Source: an uncultured Limosilactobacillus sp. (GTDB taxonomy: Bacteria > Bacillota > Bacilli > Lactobacillales > Lactobacillaceae). From it: a stretch of DNA of 12,418 nucleotides. The DNA is taken from contig NZ_CAKPXS010000048.1 of the NCBI RefSeq assembly GCF_934202235.1, positions 1-12,418 of the forward strand. Direction: 5' to 3'. The position numbers were made by a program, and so were the translations under genes. The notes under the pieces are model-generated. The model did not search any database, had not been told where the DNA came from, and was given only the letters and a program-made list of their open reading frames with translations. This document shows positions 7,276-12,418 of this stretch, piece by piece. Within the stretch, counting starts at the first letter, position 1; each line of letters starts with the position of its first letter.

Positions 7276-7548
7276 ATGGTTAATTACCACTTAGTTATTA
7301 CTGGCCGGGTTCAGGGCGTGGGCTTCCGCGGATCGACCTTGATGGTTGCTCGTGACATGGGACTCACCGGTTACGTTGCCAACCGCGTCGACGGGAGCGT
7401 CTTTGTCGCCGTCCAGGGCGACCCGGCAGTCGTCAAGTCCTTTATCCAAAAGATGTGTGACGGACCGACCCCTTACGCCCGGGTGGACCACGTTGATGTT
7501 CAGCCCGCACCATTAGAACACTTTTCAGACTTTACTGTCCGTTTCTAA
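7276..7548 (+). CDS. Acylphosphatase
   Basis: A small cytoplasmic enzyme that hydrolyses acyl phosphates such as acetyl phosphate and carbamoyl phosphate. At 90 residues it has the normal family length. The signature GRVQGVGFR ends in the phosphate-binding R18, and YVANRVDGSV supplies the catalytic N36 and the following DGSV. The C-terminal strand DFTVRF is also typical. The ATG is preceded by AGAGGA at 7262-7267. The gene is divergent from the methyltransferase gene and lies 72 bases before yidC on the same strand, an arrangement common in lactobacilli. No terminator was seen between them, so they may be co-transcribed. Confidence 0.95.
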   Translation: MVNYHLVITGRVQGVGFRGSTLMVARDMGLTGYVANRVDGSVFVAVQGDPAVVKSFIQKMCDGPTPYARVDHVDVQPAPLEHFSDFTVRF

Positions 7549-7620
7549 CACGATGGTAGCAATCAGGCGCTGAATAAGGTATGATATTAGCTACTATTGA
7601 CAATAAAAGAGGAATTCATT

Positions 7621-8550
7621 GTGAAAAATAAACGTCACCTGTCCATTTTTGGACTGTTGTTAGTCTTGCCACTGCTGCTAGCAGGATGCGGCAAGCAGAG
7701 TAATGGTCACCCGCACGGTTTTATCTACCACTACTTTGGGTTGCCAATGATGCACCTGATGGAATGGTTTGCCAAAATGTTTAACGGCAATTATGGTTGG
7801 GCCCTGGTGGCCATCGTGGTGATTGTCCGTTTAATCCTGCTGCCACTGATGATTGACCAAATGAAGAAGAGTACGCTCAGTCAGGAACGGTTGAGCATGA
7901 TTCAACCACAAATGCGGGAAATTCAGCGGAAAATGAAGGCCGCTAAGAGCCAGGAAGAGCAAGCTGCCATCAGTGCCCAAATGATGCAGCTCTACCGGGA
8001 TAACAACATTAGTTTAACCGGTGGCATCGGGATCTTACCATTGTTGATCCAAATCCCTGTGTTTACCGGGCTCTATGATGCCATTCGCTACTCGCCAGAC
8101 CTAGCAAAAGCCACCTTCTTTGGCGTGGCACTGGGCAAGCCAAGTATGATTGTTGCCATCCTGGCCTTTGTGGTCTACCTGGCCCAATCATGGCTGATGA
8201 TGATGGGAACCCCGAAAGCTCAGCGTAAGCAGATGGGCTTTGCAATGATGCTCAGTCCCATCATGATCTTATTTATCTCTATTTCGGCTTCTGCCGGGTT
8301 GGGCTTTTACTTCCTGATTGGTGGAATCTTCGCTATCATCCAAACCATCTTCATTAACGCCTACCGGCCACGGTTAAAGGAACGGGTGAAAAAAGAAGCA
8401 GCGGCACACCCCGTTAAAAAGGTCGTCACAAGCGAGCCAACTCAGCCGTCTGCCCACCAACAAAATGTTGACCAGCTCAAAAACGACCAGCCACATCCCG
8501 ACCTGCGTTCGTTAAACGCTGGTAAACAGCACCACCATCATCAAAAATAA
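7621..8550 (+). CDS. yidC: YidC/OxaA/Alb3 membrane protein insertase, lipoprotein form
   Basis: YidC inserts and folds membrane proteins, alone or with SecYEG, in the cytoplasmic membrane. With the start used here, the protein has 309 residues. It begins with a lipoprotein signal peptide (KNKRH, then a hydrophobic run) ending in lipobox LLAGC with C23 as the lipid-modified residue. Membrane segments follow: about 59-76, carrying the conserved R70 of the hydrophilic groove in VRLILLPL; a charged coiled hairpin loop at about 80-125; then segments near LTGGIGILPLLIQIPVF, MIVAILAFVVYLAQSW, and the closing pair MLSPIMILFISISASAGLG and FYFLIGGIFAIIQTIFI. The tail of about 55 residues is basic and histidine-rich (GKQHHHHQK), as in ribosome-contacting YidC2 types. 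A TTG at 7597 gives the longest frame, but AGAGGA at 7608-7613 and the signal peptide fix GTG 7621. Confidence 0.95.
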   Translation: MKNKRHLSIFGLLLVLPLLLAGCGKQSNGHPHGFIYHYFGLPMMHLMEWFAKMFNGNYGWALVAIVVIVRLILLPLMIDQMKKSTLSQERLSMIQPQMREIQRKMKAAKSQEEQAAISAQMMQLYRDNNISLTGGIGILPLLIQIPVFTGLYDAIRYSPDLAKATFFGVALGKPSMIVAILAFVVYLAQSWLMMMGTPKAQRKQMGFAMMLSPIMILFISISASAGLGFYFLIGGIFAIIQTIFINAYRPRLKERVKKEAAAHPVKKVVTSEPTQPSAHQQNVDQLKNDQPHPDLRSLNAGKQHHHHQK

Positions 8551-8558
8551 TAATTATC

Positions 8559-8590
8559 AGGACCCGTTACCACCGGGTCCTTCTTTATTT
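8559..8590 (+). terminator. Terminator after yidC
   Basis: AGGACCCG (8559-8566) pairs perfectly with CGGGTCCT (8574-8581) over a 7-base loop, followed by TCTTTATTT. The tail is less pure than in strong terminators. The next gene's ribosome binding site begins directly after it, so the deformylase-like gene may depend on readthrough. Confidence 0.75.
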
Positions 8591-8604
8591 GAGGAGTAAA
8601 TAAT

Positions 8605-9015
8605 ATGATTAAACCAATTACCCATGACCAAAAACAATTAAGCCAACCTTCCCAGACTGCAACTCGCCAGGACCTCCCGATTGCCCAGGACCTCCTTGAT
8701 ACCCTTGTCGCTCACCGTCAGAACTGTGTAGGAATGGCCGCTAACATGATTGGCCAGCGGAAGCGAATCATTGTTGTAACAATGGGCATGACTAACGTGG
8801 TGATGATCAACCCGCAAATGATTGCCAAAAGCAATCCCTACCAGACTATGGAGGGCTGTCTCTCCTTGACGGGACAACGGCCAACCCGCCGCTTCAAGAA
8901 CATTACCGTCCGCTTTCTCAACCAGGATTGGCAACAGGTGACCCTGCCGCTGAGTGGGTGGGTGGCCGAAATTGTCCAGCACGAAATTGACCACTGCGAT
9001 GGAATCCTTATATAG
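8605..9015 (+). CDS. Peptide deformylase-like protein with altered motif 1
   Basis: The 136-residue protein has the peptide deformylase fold signatures. Motif 2 is EGCLSL with zinc ligand C85; motif 3 is QHEIDHCDG with ligands H126 and H130 and catalytic E127. True deformylases remove the formyl group from the N-terminal methionine of nascent proteins. Motif 1, normally G-x-G-x-A-A-x-Q, reads VGMAANMIG here, so the glutamine that stabilises the transition state is methionine (M48). I recall the same VGMAANMIG form in a second short deformylase paralogue of streptococci, so this is probably a distinct paralogue family rather than a random mutation. Its activity is uncertain, and a housekeeping def gene is expected elsewhere. 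The ATG has GAGGAG at 8591-8596 with 8-base spacing. Confidence 0.85.
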   Translation: MIKPITHDQKQLSQPSQTATRQDLPIAQDLLDTLVAHRQNCVGMAANMIGQRKRIIVVTMGMTNVVMINPQMIAKSNPYQTMEGCLSLTGQRPTRRFKNITVRFLNQDWQQVTLPLSGWVAEIVQHEIDHCDGILI

Positions 9016-9072
9016 AGCTGTTCTTAAATAGTATTCTTCTTCACGTTCACTTCGGTTATTAGGTCAAGGAAG

Positions 9073-9124
9073 CAACAATAGGCCCCTAGCGTTCGGCTTA
9101 CCAGAACGTTAGGAACCATTGTTG
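9073..9124. repeat. Long interrupted hairpin in the def/ATPase intergenic region
   Basis: CAACAAT (9073-9079) is the inverse of ATTGTTG (9118-9124). GG (9081-9082) can pair with CC (9116-9117) past a bulged A. CTAGCGTTC (9086-9094) pairs with GAACGTTAG (9104-9112) with one G-T wobble over a 9-base loop. That makes about 18 paired positions. No T-run follows on either strand, so it is not a standard terminator. It may be a miniature-element remnant, a small structured RNA or a transcript-end processing hairpin. Confidence 0.6.
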
Positions 9125-9178
9125 TACCGCCTGTTAACTTTTAGTATAGATAAAGGGGCTTATGTCAAAGCCACTAAC

Positions 9179-9195
9179 AGCGGCTACGCTTTTTT
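9179..9195 (+). terminator. Possible short terminator of the deformylase-like gene
   Basis: AGCG (9179-9182) and CGCT (9187-9190) form a 4-bp stem over a GCTA loop, directly followed by six T. An overlapping AGCC/GGCT pairing (9169-9172 with 9182-9185) gives an alternative. The stem is short, so the call is weak. Confidence 0.35.
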
Positions 9196-9214
9196 CTTAC
9201 ACTTAACCTATCAA

Positions 9215-10303
9215 TTAAACTTCATCGTAATAAATTGAATCTGGTGATTGAGTTGCGTCAAGGAACTTATCAAATAGCGGTAGCGTATACCTAACTATTC
9301 CTCTCCCTGCTGGTACAATTAAATGTCGAGCTAATGCACGTCGTCTGTACTGAGCGGTGTATTGTGGGGTTACTCCCATCAATTGAGCCACTTTAGATAA
9401 ACTCTGTCCATTGCGCACCGCCACCAAATATTGCTTATCAACTTGCGATAAGTCCATAAAAATCTTTTGATACGCATTATCAAATAGTTCTAGTTGATAT
9501 TCTAGTACTATTTCTTTTAAAGTTAACAAACCAAAAGATTGAGACTGATCCCATTGATTATACGCTAAATATCCCAATAATTGAAAAGCATAAGAATACC
9601 CCTGCACAAGCCGAACCATCTTTGAGGCAATAGCTGTAGTCGTGTTAAAGGTTTGTTTGTAAGCCAATAACATATTTCCTTGCTGTAGAGGAGCCATATT
9701 TATCTTTTCTGAACGAAGTAAGAAAGTTAGTTTTTTATCATTCTGAATATCTAACACTAAATCGGGCAGACCAGTCATTAAAACAATTATAGGCAGTCCT
9801 TGGCGTTTTAGTTCATTAAAGACTTGAGCAAAACTACGTACTAATTTGCTATTATCGATTTCATCAATTGCTACAACTACATATCTTTTATGTTCTTGGA
9901 TCTTGATCATTAATTCTCGGGCAACATTAGCGGTTTGATTTCCTTGGTTAGCCGAAAAGTTAAACTCAACCCCAACTTGACCAATATTAACTGAACTTAA
10001 ACCCACTTTTTTAAATAAACGTTGCGTTGTCGTTTGACTCGCAGCACTAAGTTGCTGAATAAAACTTGTTAATAAACTTTCATCATTAATTAAATCAATA
10101 CAAATACAACGCTCATCCTGTTGCAATAAATGCTCTACCTGAGTCATAAAGGATGTTTTTCCTGAGCCACGAACACCAGTGATAAAAAAGGAACGAGCAA
10201 ATTCACTTTGTTGGATAGTTTGTACTAATTTTTTAACTTTATTTTCAGTATCAAAATAAATCTTTGGAACATCCCCAAATGTTGGGTTAAAAGGATTAGT
10301 CAA
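9215..10303 (-). CDS. Orphan P-loop (AAA/STAND-like) ATPase with C-terminal winged-helix region
   Basis: With TTG 10303 as start, the protein has 362 residues. Near the N-terminus is MTNPFNPTFGDVPKIYF, then Walker A GVRGSGKTS at residues 43-51, Walker B VVVAIDEID at about 142-150, and a sensor-1-like strand IIVLMTGLPDLV. An all-helical middle follows. The C-terminal part has an HTH-like segment (SLSKVAQLMGVTPQYTAQYRRR) and a wing (HLIVPAGRGIVRYTLP), as in Cdc6/ORC-like and related NTPases that bind DNA or act as switches. The role is unknown; defence, replication or mobile-element functions are all possible. RBS AAGAGGG (10318-10312) abuts the upstream GTG 10312, so TTG 10303, eight bases away, is preferred. 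The gene is visibly more AT-rich than its neighbours and stands alone, which suggests horizontal transfer. Confidence 0.75.
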   Translation of the reverse strand: MTNPFNPTFGDVPKIYFDTENKVKKLVQTIQQSEFARSFFITGVRGSGKTSFMTQVEHLLQQDERCICIDLINDESLLTSFIQQLSAASQTTTQRLFKKVGLSSVNIGQVGVEFNFSANQGNQTANVARELMIKIQEHKRYVVVAIDEIDNSKLVRSFAQVFNELKRQGLPIIVLMTGLPDLVLDIQNDKKLTFLLRSEKINMAPLQQGNMLLAYKQTFNTTTAIASKMVRLVQGYSYAFQLLGYLAYNQWDQSQSFGLLTLKEIVLEYQLELFDNAYQKIFMDLSQVDKQYLVAVRNGQSLSKVAQLMGVTPQYTAQYRRRALARHLIVPAGRGIVRYTLPLFDKFLDATQSPDSIYYDEV

Positions 10304-10316
10304 TGTTAACACCCTC

Positions 10317-10372
10317 TTTTAAATTCTTTTAAATAGTCTATTTATTTTTAAATTCTTTTAAATTGTTTTAAA
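10317..10372 (-). repeat. Five helically phased TTTAAAA boxes before the ATPase gene
   Basis: Read on the minus strand, TTTAAAA occurs at 10372-10366, 10362-10356, 10352-10346, 10333-10327 and 10323-10317. Start-to-start spacing is 10, 10, 19 and 10 bases, so all boxes lie on almost the same face of the helix. Four of them belong to two copies of an 18-base direct repeat (10317-10334 and 10346-10363). The array fills the space between the -10 box and the ribosome binding site. It could be an operator bound by the ATPase's own winged helix, an iteron-like array or intrinsically bent DNA. Confidence 0.75.
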
Positions 10373-10373
10373 C

Positions 10374-10382
10374 ATTATAACA
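10374..10382 (-). promoter_or_regulatory. Extended -10 promoter of the orphan ATPase gene
   Basis: TGTTATAAT on the minus strand: TATAAT (10379-10374) with a TGn extension (10382-10380). No consensus -35 box is visible; the expected site (about 10397-10402) falls at the boundary of the IS remnant. Transcription would start inside the TTTAAAA array. Confidence 0.6.
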
Positions 10383-10399
10383 TACTTTAATGATACACA

Positions 10400-10560
10400 G
10401 CCAGAAATCATGCGACTTTAGTCATGGGATGGATATGTCCCTCAACGCTTTCATTAAGACACTTTTTCTTTTGCTCCCCGTTATTTTTTGATCTTTGATA
10501 TATTTTTCTACTACGTCTTTACTCATGTTACCTAAAGTGTTCATAAGAAGAGGGTTCCGT
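10400..10560 (-). mobile_element. Remnant of an IS200/IS605-type element (3' part of tnpA and right end)
   Basis: On the minus strand a transposase-like C-terminus runs into a subterminal hairpin. GACTAAAGTC (10423-10414) is flanked by CAT and ATG arms, followed by a GATTTCTGG stretch. This hairpin plus tail is characteristic of the right ends of IS200/IS605 elements, where single-strand hairpins are bound by the Y1 transposase. No matching left end and no intact transposase are present, so the copy is dead. The exact borders are uncertain. A second GGCTAAAGTC at 10582-10573 may be a further degraded end. Confidence 0.55.
10422..10560 (-). pseudogene. C-terminal fragment of a Y1 transposase (TnpA)
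   Basis: An open minus-strand frame encodes MNTLGNMSKDVVEKYIKDQK (from ATG 10544). It continues KITGSKRKSVLMKA and stops at a TGA (10424-10422) inside the right-end hairpin. The pattern of a glycine-asparagine turn followed by S-x-x-V-x-x-Y-I-x-x-Q resembles the C-terminal helix of IS200/IS605 TnpA. The HUH motif and catalytic tyrosine regions are absent. The frame stays open upstream to about 10685, but that part does not look like transposase and is probably fortuitous. Confidence 0.5.
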
Positions 10561-10590
10561 TCACAAACTACTGACTTTAGCCGTTGGTGA

Positions 10591-10845
10591 TTGATCAACG
10601 TGGTACTAACTAACAGTAACCATACTCTAATAGATGAAATTCTATCTTCGAACCATCCGCGAACAGCTTTATTGAAAGAATTTATTCAGTCACCAAATAA
10701 GCAATCACCTTTAAAAGTTCAATACGACGATTTTCTAGAAAAAGCTTCCATCAGTATTACTTAGCTATTAACCCAAAAAGAATTTGCGATAATTACAGCA
10801 AAAAGGTTTTTCAAGTTGAAAATTGAGCCTTTAAACAGTGATTGA
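10591..10845 (+). pseudogene. Broken reading frame of unknown family, one internal stop
   Basis: One plus-strand frame runs 57 codons from a TTG at 10591, meets TAG at 10762-10764, and continues another 26 codons in the same frame to TGA 10843-10845. The product includes segments such as HTLIDEILSSNHPRTALLKE, KVQYDDFLEKASISI and, after the stop, LLTQKEFAIITAKRFFKLKI. It reads like amphipathic helical protein with lysine- and glutamate-rich composition. No ribosome binding site or convincing start is present, and the family was not recognised. It may be the 3' remnant of a gene broken when the island formed. A chance open frame in AT-rich DNA remains possible. Confidence 0.3.
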
Positions 10846-10871
10846 CGGTCGACCAATCCCGCTGGTAAAAT
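10842..10871 (+). promoter_or_regulatory. Promoter of the MATE transporter gene
   Basis: TTGACG (10842-10847), an 18-base spacer and TAAAAT (10866-10871) lie 34 bases before the ATG. The spacer begins with the perfect palindrome GGTCGACC (10847-10854), which overlaps the last base of the -35 box and could be a repressor site; this is only an inference. Confidence 0.65.
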
Positions 10872-10905
10872 TATCTGAATATGTTTATTTTATGGCGGTG
10901 ACAGA

Positions 10906-12219
10906 ATGAACCTGACTAAAGAGCTCAACCACTACATTAAACGGAATATTGCAGCTTCCGTTGGCCTATCCATTTATATCCTGATTGACACGATTTTTAT
11001 TTCGATGACTGGTGGGTCAATCGGGATGGCAGTCCTTAACCTCTCCTTACCCCTCTTCAGCTTATTCAACTGTCTGGGGATGCTGCTGGGAGTTGGTGGG
11101 GCCGCCTACTACTCGCTCAATAAGATTAGCCATCCGGAACGGGTTGAATCACTATACAGCGAAATCATTATCTTTGCTGTCACGATTGGCTTCCTAATTG
11201 CCCTGGGGATCAATATTTTCATCCACCCCTTGCTAGCAATTCTCGGTGCCGATGCCCAGACGATTCCAATGGCAATTCCTTATGTGCGGATTCTTGCCTT
11301 TGGTGCTCCTTTTACCATTTGCAATTACGTCTCAATTAACTTCATCCGCAATGATGGTAACCCCACATTAACAATGATGGCTACCCTTATCGATACCAGT
11401 AGCGTAGTGGTTGTTGACTGGTTGCTGATTTTTGGTCTTGGTCTTCACATGGAGGGGGCAGCACTAGCTGGTATTTTTTCACCGTTATGTTCGCTATGCG
11501 TCCTAACCCGTCACCGTCATTTTGCAAATCGCCACCTCCACTGGCACTGGGTTTTGCCACGGTTATCGACCATTGGTCACGCCGCTCGCTTGGGCACTGC
11601 CGCTTTTTTGAACGAACTAAGTACTGGTGTCAGCATTTACGTTTTCAATATTGTCCTCCTCAAGCTAGGCGGCAACTACGCAATTGCGGCCTACGGTGTC
11701 ATTTCTAATATTGCCATCGTAACTGTTGCCATTGCCAACGGGGTAGCATTAGGCGTGCAACCTATTGCCAGCCGCGAGTATGGTATCCATCATTTTCATA
11801 ATGTCCGGCGTGCACTGAAGTATGGGTTAAAAATTACCGTCATTATCGCTATTGCTGCTTTTATTGTTCTAACTGTTTTTCGGACGCCGGTAGCTTCAAT
11901 TTTTAATAGCCATCATCAAGCCATTATGATGAGATATGCCACTGCGGGGTTGCCAATTTACTTCAGTAGTACTATTTTTACCGCTATCAACCTCTTGCTA
12001 ATTCTTTTTCTCACAGCGATTAACGCCGCTAGCACATCATTTTCCCTATCACTCTTGCGGGGTTACATTATTCTCTTACCAATGATCGTCTTGCTCGGCT
12101 TTACCCTGGGCATTAAGGGTGTCTGGGCTGCAGTACCAGTAACCGAACTACTGACTACAATTATTGGAGCAATTGTTACCCATAACCGCTTATCAGCAGT
12201 TCCTGATGAAAACGAATAA
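10906..12219 (+). CDS. MATE-family multidrug/toxin efflux transporter
   Basis: The 437-residue protein is a polytopic membrane protein with about twelve hydrophobic segments in two halves of six, the MATE arrangement. Such proteins export drugs or toxic metabolites in exchange for Na+ or H+. Visible family features are the first helix region with LIDTIFISMTGG, NLSLPLFSLFNCLGMLLGVGGAAYYS in helix 2, and the FIRNDGNPTLTMMATLI segment. After it come DWLLIFGLGLHMEGAALA and, in the second half, a matching FLNELSTGVSIYVFN and GVALGVQPIASREYG. It resembles MepA-type members; the substrate is not readable. RBS GGCGGTGA (10894-10901) is imperfect and close to the ATG. The gene is monocistronic, with its own promoter and terminator. 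Its composition again resembles the core genome. Confidence 0.9.
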   Translation: MNLTKELNHYIKRNIAASVGLSIYILIDTIFISMTGGSIGMAVLNLSLPLFSLFNCLGMLLGVGGAAYYSLNKISHPERVESLYSEIIIFAVTIGFLIALGINIFIHPLLAILGADAQTIPMAIPYVRILAFGAPFTICNYVSINFIRNDGNPTLTMMATLIDTSSVVVVDWLLIFGLGLHMEGAALAGIFSPLCSLCVLTRHRHFANRHLHWHWVLPRLSTIGHAARLGTAAFLNELSTGVSIYVFNIVLLKLGGNYAIAAYGVISNIAIVTVAIANGVALGVQPIASREYGIHHFHNVRRALKYGLKITVIIAIAAFIVLTVFRTPVASIFNSHHQAIMMRYATAGLPIYFSSTIFTAINLLLILFLTAINAASTSFSLSLLRGYIILLPMIVLLGFTLGIKGVWAAVPVTELLTTIIGAIVTHNRLSAVPDENE

Positions 12220-12226
12220 ACAAGAC

Positions 12227-12261
12227 AAAAAAGGACCGTCATTGAAGTGACGGTCTTTTTT
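12227..12261. terminator. Bidirectional terminator between the MATE and histidine kinase genes
   Basis: GACCGTCA (12234-12241) pairs perfectly with TGACGGTC (12248-12255) over a 6-base loop. Six T follow on the plus strand and six A precede the stem, so it has a T-run in both directions. The converging genes on each side can share it. Confidence 0.9.
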
Positions 12262-12275
12262 GCTGTTAAAATTAT

Positions 12276-12418
12276 TTATTCTGCTTCAACAATCGGTAAG
12301 GTTACCCGGAAAATCGACCCATAACCGAGCGAACTCTCCAAGCTAATCGTCCCATGGTAGCCTTCGACCAGCCGCTTGGCAATTGCCAGCCCAAGGCCGT
12401 TACCACCCTTCTTTCGAC
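12276..12418 (-). CDS. Sensor histidine kinase, C-terminal end (partial, cut by the window)
   Basis: Only the last 47 codons are present, ending in TAA at 12278-12276. They encode the end of a GHKL ATPase domain: the G2 box GGNGLGLAIAKRLVEGYHG, then TISLESSLGYGSIFRVTLP, as in two-component sensor kinases such as the PhoR/VicK class. Such kinases autophosphorylate on histidine and pass the phosphate to a response regulator, which would be expected just outside the window to the right. The signal cannot be inferred from this part. Confidence 0.9.
   Translation of the reverse strand, partial: RKKGGNGLGLAIAKRLVEGYHGTISLESSLGYGSIFRVTLPIVEAE

Noticed and set aside
8638..8994. A 118-codon minus-strand frame opposite the deformylase-like gene
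   Set aside because: The plus-strand frame carries clear deformylase motifs and a good ribosome binding site; the antisense frame has neither.
10317..10372. CRISPR array
   Set aside because: The repeated units are 7-18 bases of simple AT sequence with 10-base spacing and no unique spacers; no cas genes are present.
10400..10440. Guide-RNA scaffold (omega RNA) of an active TnpB system
   Set aside because: The hairpin resembles an IS200/IS605 right end, but no tnpB is present and the adjacent coding remnant looks like TnpA, so a functional guide RNA is not supported.
10422..10685. An 87-codon uninterrupted minus-strand frame taken as a complete gene
   Set aside because: Only its last 40 or so residues look like transposase; the upstream part has no ATG, no ribosome binding site and no recognisable features.

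Overview
The window looks like chromosomal DNA of a lactic acid bacterium, most likely a heterofermentative lactobacillus of the Limosilactobacillus kind. This is inferred from strong AGGAGG-type ribosome binding sites, a T-box on pheST, the order pheS-pheT-mltG-udk-greA, and the acylphosphatase/lipoprotein-YidC pair. Base composition of the core genes appears to be about 50% GC by eye; the species is not proven.

Bases 1-5465 hold one minus-strand transcription unit. A TTGACC/TAAAAT promoter drives a tRNA-Phe T-box leader, then pheS, pheT, a very short MltG-like membrane protein, udk (uridine kinase) and greA, ending in a strong terminator at the left edge. The mltG position holds only the membrane anchor and N-terminal domain; the catalytic domain is missing, with just 14 bases before udk.

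Bases 5474-7242 hold two further minus-strand units: an HD-domain protein overlapping a cysteine-bearing HxlR-type regulator, and a SpoU/TrmH-family RNA methyltransferase. From 7276 the strand switches to plus: acylphosphatase, a lipoprotein YidC insertase with its terminator, and a short peptide-deformylase-like protein whose motif-1 glutamine is replaced by methionine.

Bases 9016-10905 are an accessory island with clearly lower GC. It holds an orphan P-loop ATPase with a C-terminal winged-helix-like region (minus strand). Between its promoter and ribosome binding site lie five TTTAAAA boxes on a 10-bp helical register. Next come the decayed right end of an IS200/IS605-type element and a broken plus-strand reading frame. 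The ATPase with its phased repeats is the least explained system in the window.

Bases 10842-12261 carry a MATE-family efflux gene with its own promoter and a bidirectional terminator. Converging on it from the right edge is the C-terminal end of a sensor histidine kinase.

Several starts were moved from the longest reading frame because the ribosome binding site decides them: the methyltransferase (ATG 7213), YidC (GTG 7621) and the ATPase (TTG 10303).
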